Shown here: piece after piece, positions 41,684 through 44,865 of the stretch
How the letters are laid out: every line of letters begins with the position of its first letter
How positions within the stretch are numbered: position 1 is the first letter of the stretch
NCBI GenBank assembly: GCA_035713725.1
Contig: DASTMZ010000139.1
Coordinates: 1-44,865 of the forward strand
Length of the DNA: 44,865 nucleotides
Reading direction: 5' to 3'
Source: DASQPR01 sp035713725
GTDB lineage: Bacteria; Actinomycetota; Actinomycetes; Mycobacteriales; Micromonosporaceae
Position numbers and translations under genes: made by a program
Notes under the pieces: generated by a model
Databases searched by the model: none
What the model was told of the DNA's origin: nothing
Seen by the model: the letters and a program-made list of their open reading frames with translations, nothing else

Positions 41684-43030
41684 GTGAACCCACAACGCGT
41701 CCTCGTCGTCGGCGCCGGACACGTCGGCCTCTACACGGCATTGCGGCTGTCCAAGAAGCTCGGTCGGCACGACGCCGAGGTGACCGTCGTCGACCCGCAG
41801 CCGCACATGACGTACCAGCCGTTCCTCCCTGAGGCGTCGGCCGGCAGCATCTCGCCGCGGCACACGGTGGTGCCGCTGCGGCGCGAACTCAAGCACTGTC
41901 ACGTGCTGGCCGGCAGGGTGACCGAAATCGACCATGCGCGTCGCTGCGTGACCGTGATGCCGATCGTCGGACCGGCGCGGGAGGTCGGCTACGACCACAT
42001 CGTCGTGGTGCCCGGCAGCGTGTCGCGGACGCTGCCGATCCCGGGTCTGCGCGAGAACGCGGTCGGGTTCAAGACCATCGGTGAGGCGATCTACCTGCGC
42101 AACAAGGTGCTCGATCGGCTCGACGTCGCCGCCACCACCACCGATCCGGACGTACGCCGCCGCGCGCTCACGTTCGTCTTCGTCGGCGGCGGGTATGCGG
42201 GCATCGAGGCGCTCGCCGAGATGGAGGACATGGCGCACGACGCGTTGCGCTACTACCCGGAGCTGAGCCGGCGCGACATGCACTGGGTGCTGGTCGAGGC
42301 GACCAAGCGCATCCTTCCCGAGGTGGGCCGCGACCTGGGTGCCTATACCGTCGTCCAGCTCGCCAAGCGCGGCATGGACGTACGCCTCGGCACCACCCTC
42401 GACTCCTGCGTGGACGGCGTCGTACGGCTTTCCGACGGTGACAGCTTCGCGGCGGACACCATCGTGTGGACGGCCGGCGTCAAGGCGCACCCCGTACTGG
42501 AGCACAGCGACCTCCCGCGCGACGCGAAGAACCGTCTCACCTGCCTGCCGACCCTCCAAGTGGTCGACGAGCACGGCCAGGTCGTACCCGGAGCGTGGAG
42601 CGCGGGCGACTGTGCCGCGGTGCCCGATCTCACCGCGGGCGAGCCGGGCGTACTCTGCGCCCCGAACGCGCAGCATGCCGTCCGGCAGGCCAAGGTTCTC
42701 GCCGACAACATCGTCGCGGTGATCTATGGCCGGGCGGTGCGCAACTACCGCCACAAGTACGTCGGATCGGTCGCGAGCCTCGGACTGCACAAGGGCGTCG
42801 CCCAGGTGTACGGCATCAAACTGCGCGGCTTACCGGCGTGGTTCATGCACCGGACGTACCACCTGTTCCGGATTCCGAGCTGGAACCGACGTCTCCGGGT
42901 AGTGGTGGACTGGACGCTGGCGCTCATTCTCAAGCGGGAAGTCGTGTCGCTCGGCGAGCTGCACGAGCCCCGTGAGCCGTTCATCGACGTGACGCCGCAA
43001 GCTGAACCGTCCGTGACCCGCCGGGCGTGA
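41684..43030 (+). CDS. ndh: type II NADH dehydrogenase (FAD-dependent oxidoreductase)
   Basis: Single-subunit, non-proton-pumping NADH:quinone oxidoreductase at the inner face of the membrane, 448 residues. The FAD-binding VLVVGAGHVGLYTALRL is at residues 6-22. Next are PHMTYQPFLPEASAGSISPRH, the NADH-binding FVFVGGGYAGIEALAE (~165-180), the FAD Asp in WSAGDCAAVPD, and the C-terminal quinone/membrane part (FRIPSWNRRLRVVVDW). GTG at 41684, 16 bases after the previous gene. A 20-bp tandem repeat begins three bases after the stop and runs into tRNA-Leu. Another pyridine-nucleotide oxidoreductase is possible but less likely. Confidence 0.9.
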   Translation: MNPQRVLVVGAGHVGLYTALRLSKKLGRHDAEVTVVDPQPHMTYQPFLPEASAGSISPRHTVVPLRRELKHCHVLAGRVTEIDHARRCVTVMPIVGPAREVGYDHIVVVPGSVSRTLPIPGLRENAVGFKTIGEAIYLRNKVLDRLDVAATTTDPDVRRRALTFVFVGGGYAGIEALAEMEDMAHDALRYYPELSRRDMHWVLVEATKRILPEVGRDLGAYTVVQLAKRGMDVRLGTTLDSCVDGVVRLSDGDSFAADTIVWTAGVKAHPVLEHSDLPRDAKNRLTCLPTLQVVDEHGQVVPGAWSAGDCAAVPDLTAGEPGVLCAPNAQHAVRQAKVLADNIVAVIYGRAVRNYRHKYVGSVASLGLHKGVAQVYGIKLRGLPAWFMHRTYHLFRIPSWNRRLRVVVDWTLALILKREVVSLGELHEPREPFIDVTPQAEPSVTRRA

Positions 43031-43032
43031 AC

Positions 43033-43072
43033 GATTACGGTGGTGCCACCTCGACTACGGTGGTGCCACGTC
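43033..43072. repeat. 20-bp tandem repeat between ndh and tRNA-Leu
   Basis: GATTACGGTGGTGCCACCTC (43033-43052) and GACTACGGTGGTGCCACGTC (43053-43072) differ at two positions. The second unit includes the first three bases of the tRNA gene. Confidence 0.85.
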
Positions 43073-43151
43073 CGGGTGGTGGAACAGGCAGACACAGCCG
43101 CCTTAAAAGCGGCGGCCGAAAGGCGTACGGGTTCGAGTCCCGTCCCGGACA
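43070..43151 (+). tRNA. tRNA-Leu (anticodon UAA)
   Basis: Class II tRNA with acceptor arms GTCCGGG (43070-43076) and CCCGGAC (43144-43150), and discriminator A at 43151. The anticodon stem GCCGC/GCGGC encloses the loop CTTAAAA with anticodon TAA at 43104-43106. A long variable arm follows, and the T-arm is ACGGG-TTCGAGT-CCCGT. CCA is not encoded. It reads UUA/UUG leucine codons; UUA is rare in such GC-rich genomes. Confidence 0.95.
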
Positions 43152-43261
43152 CTCCTGCAGCACGGCCTGACCTGGCAATCTGCGCACTCTTCGGCGGTCA
43201 TCGGCGGACAATGGATGACCTACGGCTCCATGTTCGGAGCTCGCTAGGGAGCGAGAGAAGA

Positions 43262-43819
43262 GTGAGCGCGAGCGCATCCGCGCCCGACGACGATTCGACG
43301 CGCCAACGCGATCAGTCGATCGACAACACGTCGTGGACGGGCGAGACACCGGGCAGCAGTGCAGTGACGCCAAGGGACGCCACGACGGGGATGGCGGCGG
43401 GTCAGCCGGCGCTGTCCGGCGAGCAGATGAAGCGGCGGAACCCTTTTGCGGCGTGGATCGGCCTGCCACTGATCACGCTGGGGATCTACCACTTCGTTTG
43501 GTACTACAAGATCCACCGAGAGATGCGGGACTTCGACCGGCGCAAGCCGTTCGGCACCGTTGGTCCGGTCCTGGTCATCCTGCTGCTCAGCTGGACGATC
43601 GTCGCTCCGTTGATTTCGTTCTTCCGGACCGGCAACCGGATCGCCGAGTCACAGCGCACGGCCGGCCTGCCACGGACCTGCGTACCCGTCATCGGCATGC
43701 TTCTCATGCTGGTCTTCGGCGTCGGCGTCCTGTATTTCCAGATGGAACTCAACAAGGTCGTGGACCGATACGGCGGCTCGTCGACGCCACCCGGCACGCC
43801 CGTGCCGCTCTACGTGTGA
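43262..43819 (+). CDS. DUF4234 membrane protein
   Basis: About 185 residues. A disordered Ser/Asp/Thr/Gly-rich N-terminus (~60 residues) leads into the DUF4234 domain: RRNPFAAWIGLPLITLGIYH, VWYYKIHREMRDFD, and three or four hydrophobic helices to the C-terminal VDRYGGSSTPPGT. Function unknown. The GTG at 43262 has AGGGAG and GAGAG upstream; ATG at 43211 (longer) and ATG at 43391 (just before the domain) are alternatives. It follows tRNA-Leu after 110 bases in which I see no other gene. Confidence 0.85.
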   Translation: MSASASAPDDDSTRQRDQSIDNTSWTGETPGSSAVTPRDATTGMAAGQPALSGEQMKRRNPFAAWIGLPLITLGIYHFVWYYKIHREMRDFDRRKPFGTVGPVLVILLLSWTIVAPLISFFRTGNRIAESQRTAGLPRTCVPVIGMLLMLVFGVGVLYFQMELNKVVDRYGGSSTPPGTPVPLYV

Positions 43820-43914
43820 CTAGCGCTCCGGCCCGGCGATCGGCGGGGGCGTCCGCGGAGATCGAGCAGGTTTCGAGAAGCGCCGCCGACCCAGGCGGAC
43901 CTAGCGTGATTGAC

Positions 43915-44529
43915 ATGACATCCATCGACTCGGTCACCCTTGAGGTTCCCGACGCCACGGCCGCCAATCGCTTCTACCGCACGGCCTTTGGCCTCGAAGA
44001 TCAGGTGCACGTACGGACCTCGGCGGCACCGACCGCAGGCTTTCGTGGCTTCACGCTGTCACTGACCGCCTCGCAGCCGTCCACGGTCAAGAACCTGATC
44101 GACGCGGCACTGGCTGCCGGCGCCACCACGCTGAAGCCGGCGTCGAAGTCGTTCTGGGGCTACGGCGGCGTGGTACAGGCTCCGGACGGGACGATCTGGA
44201 AGGTCGCGACGTCGGCAAAGAAGGACACCGGTCCCGCCACTCGCCAGTTCGACGAGATCGTCCTGTTGCTCGGCGTCGACGACGTGGCCGCGAGCAAGAA
44301 GTTCTACGTCGACCATGGTCTCGCGGTCGCGAAGAGCTTCGGTCGCAAGTACGTCGAGTTTGCCGGCGGCTCGGGTTCGATCAAGTTCGCGTTGTACGGA
44401 CGCCGGGCCCTCGCGAAGGACGCCGGAGTTCCGCCGGACGGCAGTGGTTCCCACCGGATCGCGATCGCCAGCGACGCCCAGCCGTTCACCGACCCGGACG
44501 GATTCGCCTGGGAGGCCGCGTCCCGCTGA
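43915..44529 (+). CDS. VOC (glyoxalase/bleomycin-resistance fold) protein
   Basis: 204 residues with two vicinal-oxygen-chelate halves: SVTLEVPDATAANRFYRTAFGL (N-terminal) and IVLLLGVDDVAASKKFYVDHGL (C-terminal). Each half ends in a DPDG/APDG-type strand (VVQAPDGTIWKV; FTDPDGFAWE). The complete glyoxalase I metal set (His/Glu) is not evident in the first half, so the reaction, or even catalysis, is uncertain. ATG at 43915; GTG three codons earlier is possible. A hairpin candidate follows the stop. Confidence 0.85.
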   Translation: MTSIDSVTLEVPDATAANRFYRTAFGLEDQVHVRTSAAPTAGFRGFTLSLTASQPSTVKNLIDAALAAGATTLKPASKSFWGYGGVVQAPDGTIWKVATSAKKDTGPATRQFDEIVLLLGVDDVAASKKFYVDHGLAVAKSFGRKYVEFAGGSGSIKFALYGRRALAKDAGVPPDGSGSHRIAIASDAQPFTDPDGFAWEAASR

Positions 44530-44534
44530 GGTCT

Positions 44535-44560
44535 TGGCCGTGCCGTGCGGCACCCGGCCA
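44535..44560 (+). terminator. imperfect hairpin after the VOC gene
   Basis: TGCCG-TG-CGGCA (44541-44552) inside TGGCC (44535-44539) and GGCCA (44556-44560) with small bulges, six bases after the VOC stop. No T-run. Weak terminator candidate. Confidence 0.3.
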
Positions 44561-44659
44561 GCCTGGCAATCGGCCGTGTGTCGGCGACCATGAGCGCCGG
44601 TACGTGGCAGTCGGCGCTACGCTGAGCGATATCGCCCCGGTACACCCGAGGAGCTTGGC

Positions 44660-44865
44660 GTGAAGAGTTCTAACCCGGTTCTGACGAAGCTTGGCCCGAA
44701 CGACGGGCGCCGATCCGGCAACTGGCCAGGCACGAACCAGGATGCGGGCATCGCGTCCGGCTACGGATCCGGCTACGGCCCGTACGGCCAGCAGTCGATG
44801 ATCAGCGCCCGGGACCCCGAGCGCACCATGACGCTCGATGACGTCGTCACCCGTACGCTCGGCCT
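44660..44865 (+). CDS. Bax inhibitor-1/YccA family membrane protein (3' truncated by window edge)
   Basis: Only the first ~68 codons are present. The N-terminus MKSSNPVLTKLG, a Gly/Tyr/Ser-rich linker (SGYGSGYGPYG) and TMTLDDVVTRTLG match the start of actinobacterial YccA/BI-1 proteins, which are seven-helix membrane proteins of uncertain function. The membrane part lies beyond the window. GTG at 44660, with GAGGAG eight bases upstream supporting the start. Confidence 0.85.
   Translation, partial: MKSSNPVLTKLGPNDGRRSGNWPGTNQDAGIASGYGSGYGPYGQQSMISARDPERTMTLDDVVTRTLG

Overview
This is a GC-rich, densely coded stretch of chromosome from an actinobacterium (phylum Actinomycetota). I infer the phylum from gene order and gene types. 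The blocks sucD-DUF6350-purN-purH, folD-mdh-icd, mfd-foldase lipoprotein-mazG and eno-ftsB/divIC-DUF501-(argA)-ppx are typical of that phylum. GTG and TTG starts are frequent and so are 4-base stop/start overlaps. The exact order or genus cannot be fixed from this window. Most genes are core metabolism and housekeeping. There is no insertion sequence, phage, CRISPR array or other clear sign of recent transfer.

Layout. 1-5.0 kb: 3' end of sucD, a polytopic DUF6350 protein, purN and purH (overlapping), and a convergent DUF805 membrane protein with a repeated Tyr-Pro-Gln tail. 5.2-8.6 kb: folD, mdh and icd. 8.9-15.3 kb, minus strand: a run that probably reads from an APS kinase fused to a degenerate ATP-sulfurylase-like domain, through a TauE/SafE-type transporter, a family-2 glycosyltransferase and an alpha/beta hydrolase, to a cyanophycinase-like (S51) protein carrying a cysteinyl-tRNA-synthetase-like C-terminus. 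15.5-19.0 kb, plus strand: two ABC ATPase/permease pairs whose gaps are bridged exactly by tiny ORFs. 19.1-26.9 kb: a DUF559/AbiEi-like protein and ppc (minus), then mfd (plus). 27.2-30.9 kb: a foldase-like lipoprotein, mazG and a DUF885 peptidase. 31-37 kb: a Tat-type lipoprotein (minus), then eno, ftsB/divIC, DUF501, argA, ppx/gppA and a family-5 uracil-DNA glycosylase. 37-41.7 kb: a DUF4129-unknown-MoxR-DUF58-membrane protein cluster. 41.7-44.9 kb: type II NADH dehydrogenase, tRNA-Leu(UAA), DUF4234, a VOC protein and the start of a Bax-inhibitor-1 family gene.

How it fits together. sucD, mdh and icd (TCA cycle), ppc (anaplerosis) and eno (glycolysis) supply central carbon flux. folD makes the formyl-THF that purN and purH consume. 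ndh feeds the respiratory chain. mfd and the UDG serve DNA repair, and mazG and ppx act on nucleotide and polyphosphate pools. The most unusual parts are: (i) the APS-kinase fusion whose sulfurylase active-site motifs are missing; (ii) the S51/CysRS-like fusion; (iii) the micro-ORF bridges in the ABC operon; (iv) a 24-bp-arm inverted repeat between convergent genes at 19.1 kb; (v) a 9-bp-arm inverted repeat over the start of the TauE-type gene; and (vi) many 15-30-bp tandem duplications, several placed at or just after stop codons.
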